Of a stretch of 29,230 nucleotides of DNA, positions 7,114 to 15,453 are shown in pieces. A program made the translations under genes and the position numbers. The notes beneath the pieces were generated by a model. That model did no database searches. It was given only the letters and a program-made list of their open reading frames with translations, and was not told the origin of the DNA. Every line of letters begins with the position of its first letter. Position 1 is the first letter of the stretch. This DNA comes from a virus: IMG/VR virus record IMGVR_UViG_3300010375_000044, positions 1-29,230 of that record; one strand, 5' to 3'.

Positions 7114-7716
7114 ATACGCCCGTGGCAGTTCTTTGAGATGTACAAGGGAGAGAACCGAGATATTGTGCTTCCTATTCCGCATCGGCGCGGACTCGGAGCA
7201 TTGATGGCCCTTGAGACAATGGTTCTTATTGCCGCCGCTCGCATGGTCAATGCAGAGAGAATCTTCGAGTTCGGCACCTTCCTTGGAGCGACTACCCGAG
7301 CCTTCGCCCGAAACACTTCTGCTCAGGTCGTCACGCTTGACCTTGCTCCCGAAGACATTCAGAACCTTCCACAGAATGCGTCGGAGGCCGAGATAACATC
7401 CGTTCATTTGGGCAGCCCTCTTGATTTCGAGGGGCAGCCCGAGAGCGAGAGAATTACCGTTCTGCACGGCAACTCCCTGACGTTCGATTTCACGCCGTTC
7501 CAAGAGTCCTTCGATCTGGTTTTTATCGATGCTGGACATGAACTTCCAAACCTCATTTCCGATACTCAGAACGCGCTCAAAATCGTGAAGCCGAACGGTT
7601 GCATTGCCTGGCATGACTACGGGAATCCCGACTACCCAGACCTGAAGGAATACCTCGATGCAATGCCAAGTCTCATCCACATCGAGGATTCCTGGTTGTG
7701 TGTTCTATTGCGCTAG
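7105..7716 (+). CDS. Class I SAM-dependent methyltransferase (Methyltransf_24-like), antisense to the late operon
   Basis: The 203-residue protein has a SAM-binding Rossmann fold: motif I EFGTFLGATT (55-64), an acidic residue ending strand 2 (Asp79 in VVTLDL), DLVFIDAGH (137-145) and WHDYG (169-173). The FIDxxH and HDY signatures fit the Methyltransf_24 type, often found with sugar or polysaccharide biosynthesis genes; the substrate cannot be read. It is the only long plus-strand gene inside the leftward operon. Its start overlaps the adhesin start by 9 bases (divergent) and its end overlaps the spike gene stop by 12 bases (convergent). No ribosome site stands near the ATG; AGGAGG is 24 bases away. 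An extended -10-like TGCTAGACT (7087-7095) ends 9 bases before the ATG, so a nearly leaderless mRNA is possible. Confidence 0.85.
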   Translation: MKHIRPWQFFEMYKGENRDIVLPIPHRRGLGALMALETMVLIAAARMVNAERIFEFGTFLGATTRAFARNTSAQVVTLDLAPEDIQNLPQNASEAEITSVHLGSPLDFEGQPESERITVLHGNSLTFDFTPFQESFDLVFIDAGHELPNLISDTQNALKIVKPNGCIAWHDYGNPDYPDLKEYLDAMPSLIHIEDSWLCVLLR

Positions 7717-10700
7717 CGGCTGACATGTGAGTGTTCCCGTGAAAGTGGCTGACCCCGAAGTGCTCGTAATTTGCACGGCATCCACGTTGTTCGTTGTGTA
7801 CTCAATCGATCCGCCGATGTAGTAGTAATTCGACCCGATCTTTGGAGTATTAGTCTGTTCACCGACCATCGGAGTGGTGCCCGCATTCAGAGGGTCGTGA
7901 AGAATAAGCGTCCCCACGATGCGGTCATTGGTATTCCAGTTTGTATCGCCAGAGAATAACGAAGGAATGATCCCTGCCGAAGAACTCGACACTGCGCTTC
8001 CATTCGTCCTTTGATAGAGGTAATGCGCGGCTGTCGAATCATAAGTGCCCGACAAACCAAATCGGATGACGTCTGTTTGTCCAGACCCGGACGCCTGCGT
8101 GACGTTGTAGCGAATCTGATAGTCCTTATAGGTTGATGTAATGCAGCCAGTTACAGAGAGCGCAGTCACCCCCGTTCCACTTACAGTTGTCGGGGCGGGA
8201 AATGACGATCCCGCTGCTTGCCATGTGGCAGTGCTTGATGATGTTGCCGTAGGTACGTAGCCGGTAGAGGGGGTCCCGGTAACAGTGATTCCGCCAATCT
8301 TTGTGGCGTTGATGGTTCCTGTTCCGGAGACATCCATTGACCCGCCCGATCCAACAACCATGGCCGCTGTGGTGTTCGTTCCGGAAGTGATTGCCGAAAA
8401 GGCTGAACCGCCTCCCGATACGCCGCACGCGCCTCCTGCGTCATCGACCAGCCACGTGGTTCCGTGCAATGTAGGCTGTCCGCAATGGCCGCTGGTAAAA
8501 GTTCCCGATAGTGGAAGCATGAGTGTATCCGCCCCATTCACCCAACAATGCCAATTCTTGTTTGTGGAGTCGTAGCCACATTCTCCATTGGCAAGGGATG
8601 CGAAGCTAGCCGCCACAGGTAATTTGAACTGCGTTGCGCCCGACGCGTCAGGAGTGCCGGTGAATGTTGGGGATGCTGTGGGAGCCTTGGCATTGAGCGC
8701 GGTCTGAAGATCGGTTTGGCTGCTCAGGGTTCCGGTAATTGAACCCCATGCGGTTGCAGCTGTGAGTTGGTTATTTGAACCCGAGTCCGAAATCTTCGTC
8801 GTGTACGCTGTGTCAATGGCGTTCGTGTTGAGAAACGAGTTATTAGAACTCGTAGCATCCGCCGAAATGCCAGTTACTGAACTTCCCCCTCCTCCGATCC
8901 AGTTGCCAGACAGAGCGTTGCGCACTGAAGTGTTTTTTAGGATGACGTTCGTTATGCTGGTTGTGTTGACCTGAAAATTGTTTCCTGTGACCGTTACACC
9001 AGAACTGCCATCCAGAATCAGAGAGCTTGACGGGTTACTGAACCCCGCCCAGCCTCCAAAGAAATGGTTGTCGCTTACGGAAATTAGCTGCGATGAGTGA
9101 AGGTAAATTCCTGCTGTAGACATGCCCCCATTGGGCACAATTTGCATATCGTGAATGGCTATACCATACGAGCTTTCAATGTCGATTCCGTACGATCCGC
9201 CGCTCGCTTCGGCCCATCCCCCGCCAAATTCTATAGTCGATTCGTTGGTGGGCAGCGTGCCGGTAACGTAGATACATGCGACTTTGCAGTTGTCTAGGAT
9301 CGGGTCAGTGAAGTGCAGGTCTGATTCATGGAACCCGCCTCCCCCACCCGAGCCATCAATATAGACCCCATAACTAGTGGCTTCTGTCTGAAGACCCTGC
9401 ACCATCAGGTCGGAGATGATTGATCCAGTAACATAGACGCCATAGATCGTCGGAGTGCCGGTTACAGTGCCAACTCCAACGCCAGGACGGGTAAGGATGG
9501 TTGACGCGAAAGGGTCTGAGCCATCGAGATAGAATCCGTAGTAGGAGACGCTTGCATTTGGGGTGAACGATCCAAATCCGATTTGCGCATCGGAATCGTT
9601 TATTTCCCCAACGCCGCAGTTTCCAAAGCCCTTGAGGTAGAAACCCCTCACTGCATCCTCTGAGAACACGCGATTCACGAAGGCTCCGCACATGAAGCTG
9701 AGTGAAAGGTTTGTCGCGGTTCCTGTGGGCTGTATCGTCCTCTTGAGGTCCAGATCGGAAATATAGTTGTGGTACATGTACGTCAGTTGCGTTGTACCTG
9801 TACCTGCGAAGTCGAAGATGGTCGCGCTTGCTGAAGTGGTGAAGACGACTGTCCCGGTTGTGTTGCCTTTCGAGTTCGTCTGGCAGCCCTTGATCCCGAT
9901 GTTGTTTCGAGCATGGACGTTGACCACCGAAGCAGATTTGTAGGTGGCGCATTGCAGAACCATGTTGCCAACGCTGATTGAGTCAATCGTCTTCTGAAAT
10001 GCCACTGCGTTGTCGGTGCCGGTGCCTGCCGAATAGACCCCATCTCCCACCGCGCCGAACCATTCCGCATTCGCGTCCTGTGCAGCGAGGGCGACTGATC
10101 CAGACCCGGCAAAGTGCTGAACCGGGGATGCGTCCGTGGTGGTGATAGGCTTCGAGAACGTGACGGTCTGCCCGCTTGCAATTGTCCACAGTCCAGCTTT
10201 TGAGAACTGCACAGGACAAGTAACGGTGCCACCTGTTGCGATAGAGAGCGGAGTGGTTGCGTAGAGAGTCCCGGTTCCGCATTTTGTATTCAGAGCCGAA
10301 ACGGTTGTTTCTGATGCGGAGCCGGGAACGTTGGTGTAACTGGCTCCCGTGCCTCCCGAAGCCTCGAGATTGATCGTGGAACCAGATGGTGTGATAGCGA
10401 CGGTCCCGCCTGTAGAGGTAAGCGAGAGCCCGCCTGCCAGAGAGTTGAGCGTGGTCACCCCAGCAGCGCCGAGACACGTACCCGCTCCACCATTGGCTGA
10501 ATACTTGATACAGTGAGAGCCCGAATCGCCCCACAGGAGATCGTGGCCCGCTGCTGGCGTAGGTGCCGTTCCTTCTGTGGAATCCCATGTTCCGCCCTGC
10601 CCAACGACTGTGCCTGTCGTGGTGAGGGTTTTCATGGTTTCGTTTCCGGCTCCATCTGTAGTGAAGCCAGTATCTCCACCGAACGAGCCTCCATTGTTGT

Positions 10701-11637
10701 ATTGGATCTGCCCGTTGGTGCCTCCAGGCGATGTGCTGCCGCCTGAAAAAGTGCAGCCGGTTCCCGAGCAGCTGACGCCAGAGCCTGAGAACGTGAATGC
10801 ACCCGCAGAGCCGTTAATACTGAGCACGCCGCCAGCGGAAACAGAGATTGGAGCGGTTGACACCCAGAAGCCGGGGAGCACGTTGGAGCCGTCTGTTGAG
10901 GGTGCGCAATTCGCTTGCCCTGAAGCGTCAAAGCTTGGCGTTCCTGGAACTCCGCAGAGCGCGAAATCGGTGATTGTTCCGCTTACCCACTGCACAACAA
11001 CTGGCGTGCCCTCCACACCTATCGCAGCAATTACGGGAGGAGTGGAGCTGGTGATGTTGATGGGGTAGCGAGAATTGATCCCTCCCGTATTGACCCAAGG
11101 GGGGGCTTGCGAACTAACCGTGTAGTTCGTCCCATTGACGCTGATTACCCAGCTTCCCGATTGGTCTGTGAGTAAGTCATCGTTGACGCCAAGTTGGAGT
11201 TGTGTTGCGCCATGAGGCACGTAGAAGGTGGTCGGGCCGTTGCCTAAAGCGACTGGCTGGATAACATTGCCAGAGGAATCCGTGAAGGCTCCAACGAGGG
11301 AGTCGAAGTTAGGAGGAGAAAAGACGTTGCCCCCAAACTTGCTTGGGATATTCAGCACACCGCCTGAAAGAATTGGCAGGCCGCTATTGCCATCTGTTGT
11401 GACTGAACTGACTGCTCCGCTTCCGCCATTGAAGGTGCAGGTCGTTACTCCCGAACTAGTCGAGCAGCCGCCGAACCCATCTCCGCTTAACGTGAAATCG
11501 CCAGTCTGCCCCTGGATCGAGGAGACTCCCGGCTGATTGCCGCCGATCTGCACTGTAGAACTGGGCGTGCCGCCGATGGACACCTGCGCAACCGCCAGAG
11601 AGGGGAATAGAACGAGCAATCCGATCAGCTTTTTCAT
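7705..11637 (-). CDS. Giant tail spike with pectate-lyase-type beta-helix and a signal peptide
   Basis: ATG 11637 overlaps the upstream stop (ATGA), has GAGGTG 9 bases before it, and gives 1310 residues. It starts with a Sec-like signal: Lys2-Lys3, a Leu/Val core, then Ala-Val-Ala with cleavage before Gln18. The N-terminal third has low-complexity fibre repeats (for example NGQIQYNNGGSFGGD). From about residue 520, EWFGAVGDGV followed by TDNAVAFQKTID is the classic start of a pectate-lyase-3 type beta-helix, continuing to about 980. The C-terminal part carries fibre motifs: an Ala/Pro/Thr stretch with SPTFTGTP and a GYDSTNKNWHCWVNG module. Such proteins bind and often cleave host surface glycans. 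A signal peptide on a virion spike is unexpected. The function as spike or depolymerase is well supported by family features; the location is uncertain. Confidence 0.82.
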   Translation of the reverse strand: MKKLIGLLVLFPSLAVAQVSIGGTPSSTVQIGGNQPGVSSIQGQTGDFTLSGDGFGGCSTSSGVTTCTFNGGSGAVSSVTTDGNSGLPILSGGVLNIPSKFGGNVFSPPNFDSLVGAFTDSSGNVIQPVALGNGPTTFYVPHGATQLQLGVNDDLLTDQSGSWVISVNGTNYTVSSQAPPWVNTGGINSRYPINITSSTPPVIAAIGVEGTPVVVQWVSGTITDFALCGVPGTPSFDASGQANCAPSTDGSNVLPGFWVSTAPISVSAGGVLSINGSAGAFTFSGSGVSCSGTGCTFSGGSTSPGGTNGQIQYNNGGSFGGDTGFTTDGAGNETMKTLTTTGTVVGQGGTWDSTEGTAPTPAAGHDLLWGDSGSHCIKYSANGGAGTCLGAAGVTTLNSLAGGLSLTSTGGTVAITPSGSTINLEASGGTGASYTNVPGSASETTVSALNTKCGTGTLYATTPLSIATGGTVTCPVQFSKAGLWTIASGQTVTFSKPITTTDASPVQHFAGSGSVALAAQDANAEWFGAVGDGVYSAGTGTDNAVAFQKTIDSISVGNMVLQCATYKSASVVNVHARNNIGIKGCQTNSKGNTTGTVVFTTSASATIFDFAGTGTTQLTYMYHNYISDLDLKRTIQPTGTATNLSLSFMCGAFVNRVFSEDAVRGFYLKGFGNCGVGEINDSDAQIGFGSFTPNASVSYYGFYLDGSDPFASTILTRPGVGVGTVTGTPTIYGVYVTGSIISDLMVQGLQTEATSYGVYIDGSGGGGGFHESDLHFTDPILDNCKVACIYVTGTLPTNESTIEFGGGWAEASGGSYGIDIESSYGIAIHDMQIVPNGGMSTAGIYLHSSQLISVSDNHFFGGWAGFSNPSSSLILDGSSGVTVTGNNFQVNTTSITNVILKNTSVRNALSGNWIGGGGSSVTGISADATSSNNSFLNTNAIDTAYTTKISDSGSNNQLTAATAWGSITGTLSSQTDLQTALNAKAPTASPTFTGTPDASGATQFKLPVAASFASLANGECGYDSTNKNWHCWVNGADTLMLPLSGTFTSGHCGQPTLHGTTWLVDDAGGACGVSGGGSAFSAITSGTNTTAAMVVGSGGSMDVSGTGTINATKIGGITVTGTPSTGYVPTATSSSTATWQAAGSSFPAPTTVSGTGVTALSVTGCITSTYKDYQIRYNVTQASGSGQTDVIRFGLSGTYDSTAAHYLYQRTNGSAVSSSSAGIIPSLFSGDTNWNTNDRIVGTLILHDPLNAGTTPMVGEQTNTPKIGSNYYYIGGSIEYTTNNVDAVQITSTSGSATFTGTLTCQPLAQ

Positions 11638-12776
11638 TTGCAAAGCACCTCAATGTACGGGGTAGCGGCGTCGTAGGAGTGGTCTGGTACGCGTTGCATG
11701 GCAATGGTTGCGGTGGTAAGGGTGTTCGACACGAGCACAAAGACACCCATGTGCGTGTCATCAAAAACAGAGGTTTTGGTGCCGGGAATCACTGCGAAGA
11801 CTTGGGTGGTGCAGGCAGTTGGGAAGTTGATTGTCTGCGTAACCGAGGAGTCAGACATCGAAGTTCCCGATGCCCACTGCAGGATGAGCCCGGAACCGAA
11901 GGTCTGATAGCCGTTCGCTGTGAGCGAGGAGGTTCCGAGGGCGCACGGCGCTCCAGCATCCCCGAGGTTCCCTGAGGACCATTGAGCGCAGTTGCCATCT
12001 GTACCGGCTGCTGAGGCCGTTACCGCGTCCGTTCCGCTTCCGGTTGTATGCAGGCCCAAAGCGATGGTTCCCGAGGTTGTCACCGGAGAGCCGGAAACCG
12101 TCATCTGCGCAGGAACCGAAACGCCAACGCTGGTTACCGTTCCACCCGAGGCCGGAAGTGCTGTCCAGTCTCCTGTGCCGCCGTCGCAATACTTCCCTGC
12201 TGCCTTGGTGCCGCCGCAGAGCGAAAGACCAGCCTTCTCCGGGCTCGATACGTCGAACGTCCAATTGCTCAGCACGGGGCTGAGATTGGTCATGGTGAAG
12301 TGATTTGCCGGAAGTGGCCCGCCTACATTGATCGTGTGCAGCGTTTTGTTGATGGTGATATAGGCATCGCAATCCAAGCCTGTGACAGTCGAGTTTTCAA
12401 AGGTGATCGCGCCTGCTATCCCGCATCCCCCACCCCCTGCTCCCCCGGCTGGAATGTTGTCGGCTGTCCAGATGGTTGTGCCGAAGGAATCCTTGAGCAC
12501 GAGCTTCAGCGTGGCAGTGCCTACCCAGATATTTGCGCTTCCTGAGGCGTCGAGAATGATGGGATTGGTATTTGTTGAGGTGCCGCTTGCATCCGTGTAA
12601 GTCGGCGTGCTGGTGGTCGTACCTGCAAGATAGGTATAGAGCTTGCAGCCCGCGCACGCTGCTCCAGATTGGTCAAAGAACGTCCAATGTGGCTGCACGA
12701 GGGGCGTCTTCGACTGGGCAAAGGCCAGCGAGCCACACAACAGCGCGAAAGCAGCGAGTAACCGCTTCAGTTTCAT
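11634..12776 (-). CDS. Tail fibre or spike-like protein with a signal peptide
   Basis: ATG 12776 has GGAG 9 bases upstream and begins a 380-residue product with a clear Sec signal: Lys2, Lys4, Arg5, a Leu/Ala core, then Ala-Phe-Ala with cleavage before Gln21. The next about 90 residues (YTYLAGTTTSTPTYTDASG, NPIILDASG, LVLKDSFGTTIWTADN) match the N-terminal adaptor-like domain common in phage tail fibres. The rest is Gly/Ser/Thr-rich with fibre-type repeats and a beta-rich C-terminal domain ending in IEVLCK. The open frame runs up to 12920, but those 48 residues have no ribosome site and lie before the signal, so they are rejected. It is the first gene of the spike cluster and is coupled to the giant spike by an ATGA overlap. 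Confidence 0.8.
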   Translation of the reverse strand: MKLKRLLAAFALLCGSLAFAQSKTPLVQPHWTFFDQSGAACAGCKLYTYLAGTTTSTPTYTDASGTSTNTNPIILDASGSANIWVGTATLKLVLKDSFGTTIWTADNIPAGGAGGGGCGIAGAITFENSTVTGLDCDAYITINKTLHTINVGGPLPANHFTMTNLSPVLSNWTFDVSSPEKAGLSLCGGTKAAGKYCDGGTGDWTALPASGGTVTSVGVSVPAQMTVSGSPVTTSGTIALGLHTTGSGTDAVTASAAGTDGNCAQWSSGNLGDAGAPCALGTSSLTANGYQTFGSGLILQWASGTSMSDSSVTQTINFPTACTTQVFAVIPGTKTSVFDDTHMGVFVLVSNTLTTATIAMQRVPDHSYDAATPYIEVLCK

Positions 12777-12816
12777 CTTGAATTTCTCCAGTTGCGGGTG
12801 ATAGAGTCTCAACCCT

Positions 12817-12933
12817 ATGGAATTTGTTCTTGGCTGCCTGCTTTTCGGCGCTGCCTTCGTGGTTCTCGCCAAGGTTGCGTCTGGGATATTCTGGGACACA
12901 AAAGCGTCCCGAGATCGCACTTCTATCGATTAA
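12817..12933 (+). CDS. Candidate 38-residue membrane peptide on the opposite strand
   Basis: A plus-strand ORF in the 146-base gap between the ejection genes and the spike cluster encodes 38 residues: a hydrophobic segment (about residues 3-22, MEFVLGCLLFGAAFVVLAKV) followed by a polar tail. It overlaps the stop of the neighbouring minus gene by 11 bases. No good ribosome site is seen. The single membrane-length segment is the only support, so this is tentative. Confidence 0.25.
   Translation: MEFVLGCLLFGAAFVVLAKVASGIFWDTKASRDRTSID
12893..12910. other. Short hairpin in the gap before the spike cluster
   Basis: GGGACAC-AAAA-GCGTCCC forms a 7-pair stem (one G.T-type pair) with a 4-base loop. 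It lies just after the stop of the 370-residue ejection-type gene in the leftward direction. No T run follows, so it is not a classic terminator; an mRNA stability or pausing element is possible. Confidence 0.3.
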
Positions 12934-14035
12934 CGCTGTTGTAGACGTTCAGTAGCTTCCCGGCCCCAGCCATCCCAGCAGCACCTAGCGCAGCAGGAAT
13001 CGCGTATTTCTTCGCGGCGTCGTACCATTCCTGCAATTTCGCGGCTGTATGGTAGTCATTTAGGCCTTTGTAATAGTCGGCTGCATGGCCTACCTGGTCG
13101 GCAGCGTTGCCGATGTCCTGCTTCAGCCCGACAACCATCTGCACGAGCTGACGACGAACCGGAGGAGCCATTTTCATGGTTTCGTCGGCACTCAGACTGC
13201 CCAGAACTTGATAGAAATCTCGCGCCTCTTCATAGGTGAGCGGCCCTGCCTTCGGATTGGTGATCCGGTTGAGGAATTTGTTGACTGTTGGGCCGAGATT
13301 CGTCTTCCTCTGCCAGTCCATGAGTTTCAGCGCAGCATCTCCCGCATTATCGAGGTTCACGGGGATCTTGTTGGCGTCATGTGCGACTGATTGCAGCAGC
13401 CCACCCGCCTTTTGCTTCATTACGGAAGGCACAACCTTCTCCGCAATGGCTTGGGCCGCCTGCCCAGCGTAAGGAGCAGCTACCTTTGCCGCTCCGCCAA
13501 GCGCCCTGCCGCCTTCTACGGTCCCGAGAAGCTGCCCCGCCGTGTTCTCTGCGGCAAGTGCAGTTCCGCCCTGCTGCTGGTCGTTCTGGAAGTTCTCAAC
13601 CATCGGCTTTACCAATTCAGCGCCGAAGGTGTACGGGTTGCCTCCGCTTGCGATGAGCGGTTTGGCCACTGAAGCGACTGCGTTCAGCGGATGCCGCGCT
13701 GTGTCTGCGATAGTCTTGATGGCTTGGCCGCCAACCTGGAGCGCTCCCCCAAGCAATCCCTGCTCTCTGCCGCCTGATCCGACTGGGTTGGTGAGCGCTT
13801 CCCAGTAGCGATTTTCAGGATGGTCGGGCTGATCCGGTGCGCCGAGCTTAAATCCGGCTTTGACGGCATCCTGAGCGCGTTCCTGTGGGATGTATCCGAC
13901 TTTCCCATCCGGCGATGTCATCTCATAAGCAGGCTTGAAACCAGCTTTTAGAGCATCCTGCACCTTCGACTGCGGGATCTCGCCTGTAGTCGTTCCGTCT
14001 GGCGCGAACATTGGCACTGTTGCGTTGGTTGCCAT
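12923..14035 (-). CDS. Putative internal ejection protein (P22 gp16 position)
   Basis: The 370-residue, Ala/Gly/Lys-rich protein starts with two tandem copies of a ~28-residue motif: PDGTTTGEIPQSKVQDALKA (about 12-31) and PDGKVGYIPQERAQDAVKAG (about 42-61). A helical body follows, with an Ala/Gly-rich hydrophobic stretch near the C-terminus (about 341-360). It is the third of three ejection-type genes between the tail genes and the spikes, matching the place of P22 gp16, and begins in a TAATG overlap with the gene before it. Family identity is inferred from order and composition; length is shorter than P22 gp16. Confidence 0.6.
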   Translation of the reverse strand: MATNATVPMFAPDGTTTGEIPQSKVQDALKAGFKPAYEMTSPDGKVGYIPQERAQDAVKAGFKLGAPDQPDHPENRYWEALTNPVGSGGREQGLLGGALQVGGQAIKTIADTARHPLNAVASVAKPLIASGGNPYTFGAELVKPMVENFQNDQQQGGTALAAENTAGQLLGTVEGGRALGGAAKVAAPYAGQAAQAIAEKVVPSVMKQKAGGLLQSVAHDANKIPVNLDNAGDAALKLMDWQRKTNLGPTVNKFLNRITNPKAGPLTYEEARDFYQVLGSLSADETMKMAPPVRRQLVQMVVGLKQDIGNAADQVGHAADYYKGLNDYHTAAKLQEWYDAAKKYAIPAALGAAGMAGAGKLLNVYNSVNR

Positions 14036-15453
14036 TAGTGAGCCTTGCCGCCGAACTGCGCGAAGGGATCATTGCCCGCCGCTGGCGTAGCTGCCGGTGC
14101 GCTCTCGTCATTATTGAAGGCGGGTTTACCCTGCATGCCCTGCTGGAATTGAACCTGAAGGTTATGAGCCTTCGAGCGGAGGAGCATGCGGTATGTTGCG
14201 ATCGCGCCTTTCAATTGCATGGGACTCTGAGCACGGCTGAATGTGCCGTCAACCTTCTCGATTTCCTTATCTGTTGCTCCTGAGGCCTTGAGAGCCGCCG
14301 CCACTTCACCAGACATGGCGTTTTTCGCCGCCTCAAAGTTGGCTGGTACAGGACTGCCCGTGGCAGTAGCCCAAGCCTGTTTTGCCTTGTTCGCGATTTG
14401 CAGGTTTGAGTTGTTAAGATCCGCGCCGAGTTTGTCGAGCAGGTCGAGATGCTGCATGGCTGTGTTGAAGGCCGTGAGCTGCTGAGCGCCCTTGCCGGAA
14501 GTCATGTACTTGTCTTCGGCCTTGATTGCCTGCGTTGATGCGCTGCCCCTGCCCTTCATGCCTACCGCATCGTTGCGCCGAACCATGATGGTTTCGCCGG
14601 GGTTGTTCGGGTCGGCTACTTCGGTCGGCATCTGCAAGAGCGCACTCATGCGCACCTGGGCGGGCGCGATCTTCGTTTCCTTGGTGTACTCCTGGAATGC
14701 CTTTTGGCGATTCTCTGGCGTGTTATCGAGCTTGCGAGATTGCAGGTAGTCGTAGATGAACTTGTCGGTGTCTGTCTTGCCGCCGCGTGCGAGGTCCATC
14801 TGGCCCAACTGCACATCAGTCTGCGTCTTCGTGAGCCCAAGAGCCTTTTCCTGCCTGGAGAGCGCATCATCCAGATACGCATTCTGCATCGACACGAACG
14901 GGGCGAACTGCTTCAACTGCTCCTTGGTCATCGGCTGTTGAGGGTTGAGCGGAAGCTTCTGATTGCCGGGGATGGCGTTGTACTGCTCGACGATCTGAGG
15001 CCACTGGGCCTGCAATGCATCGTCAGGGAGGTTCTGGATGTTGTTGTAGAGCTGCTGGGTTTGTTCGTGCGCAGCCTTCATGTTGGCAAGCTGGTCTTTG
15101 TCGAGCGTTGCCAGAGATTGACGCTGCTCGATATCGGCTTTTTTGAGCGCGGAATAGGTCTGAGCCGAGAGCCCGCCTTTTTTCGCCAGCGTATCTGCAA
15201 TCTGGCCCAGAGTCTTTCCTTGCATCGACGGGTCGGCCATCGCATCGCGAAAGGCTTGCTGGTGCTTCTGTGCCTGCTGCTCCTGTTGAAGCTGAAGTTG
15301 CCCAGACTGCACGCGTTGCTGCGCCTCCTGCTGCTGGAGGGGAACAAGGGCCATCTGGTTCTTGAGCGCAAGGATTTGCCCGATCTGGCTGGTTAAGTCT
15401 TGTTGCGGCTGCGGGCCCTGAACGTGCAGTGCCGGAAGAGGAATGGTCGCCAT
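14035..15453 (-). CDS. Putative internal ejection protein, Gln-rich coiled coil (P22 gp20 position)
   Basis: The 472-residue protein is dominated by Gln-rich helices (residues 30-70: repeated Leu-Gln-Gln-Glu) and a long Ala/Lys/Gln helical body, with no signal peptide or hydrophobic anchor. The C-terminal tail is Ala/Pro-rich. It starts directly after the stop of the gp7-position gene (TAGATG). In P22-like phages the equivalent proteins are carried in the virion and ejected into the cell envelope with the DNA. Assignment rests on position, length and composition; P22 gp20 is of similar size. Confidence 0.6.
   Translation of the reverse strand: MATIPLPALHVQGPQPQQDLTSQIGQILALKNQMALVPLQQQEAQQRVQSGQLQLQQEQQAQKHQQAFRDAMADPSMQGKTLGQIADTLAKKGGLSAQTYSALKKADIEQRQSLATLDKDQLANMKAAHEQTQQLYNNIQNLPDDALQAQWPQIVEQYNAIPGNQKLPLNPQQPMTKEQLKQFAPFVSMQNAYLDDALSRQEKALGLTKTQTDVQLGQMDLARGGKTDTDKFIYDYLQSRKLDNTPENRQKAFQEYTKETKIAPAQVRMSALLQMPTEVADPNNPGETIMVRRNDAVGMKGRGSASTQAIKAEDKYMTSGKGAQQLTAFNTAMQHLDLLDKLGADLNNSNLQIANKAKQAWATATGSPVPANFEAAKNAMSGEVAAALKASGATDKEIEKVDGTFSRAQSPMQLKGAIATYRMLLRSKAHNLQVQFQQGMQGKPAFNNDESAPAATPAAGNDPFAQFGGKAH

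Noticed and set aside
7114-7680. Upstream extension of the adhesin frame (open to 7680)
   Set aside because: It is exactly antisense to a methyltransferase with clear SAM motifs, and the extension has no signal, domain or ribosome site.
10577-11068. Plus-strand 163-codon frame inside the giant spike
   Set aside because: Pro/Val-rich antisense image of a Gly/Thr/Ser-rich fibre region; no start signals.
12777-12920. 48-residue N-terminal extension of the fibre-like protein
   Set aside because: The natural signal peptide and a good ribosome site begin at 12776; the extension is Arg/Ser-rich with no support.
14704-15396. Plus-strand 230-codon frame opposite the gp20-position gene
   Set aside because: Same reason: Leu/Arg-rich antisense image of a Gln-rich helical protein, without a ribosome site.
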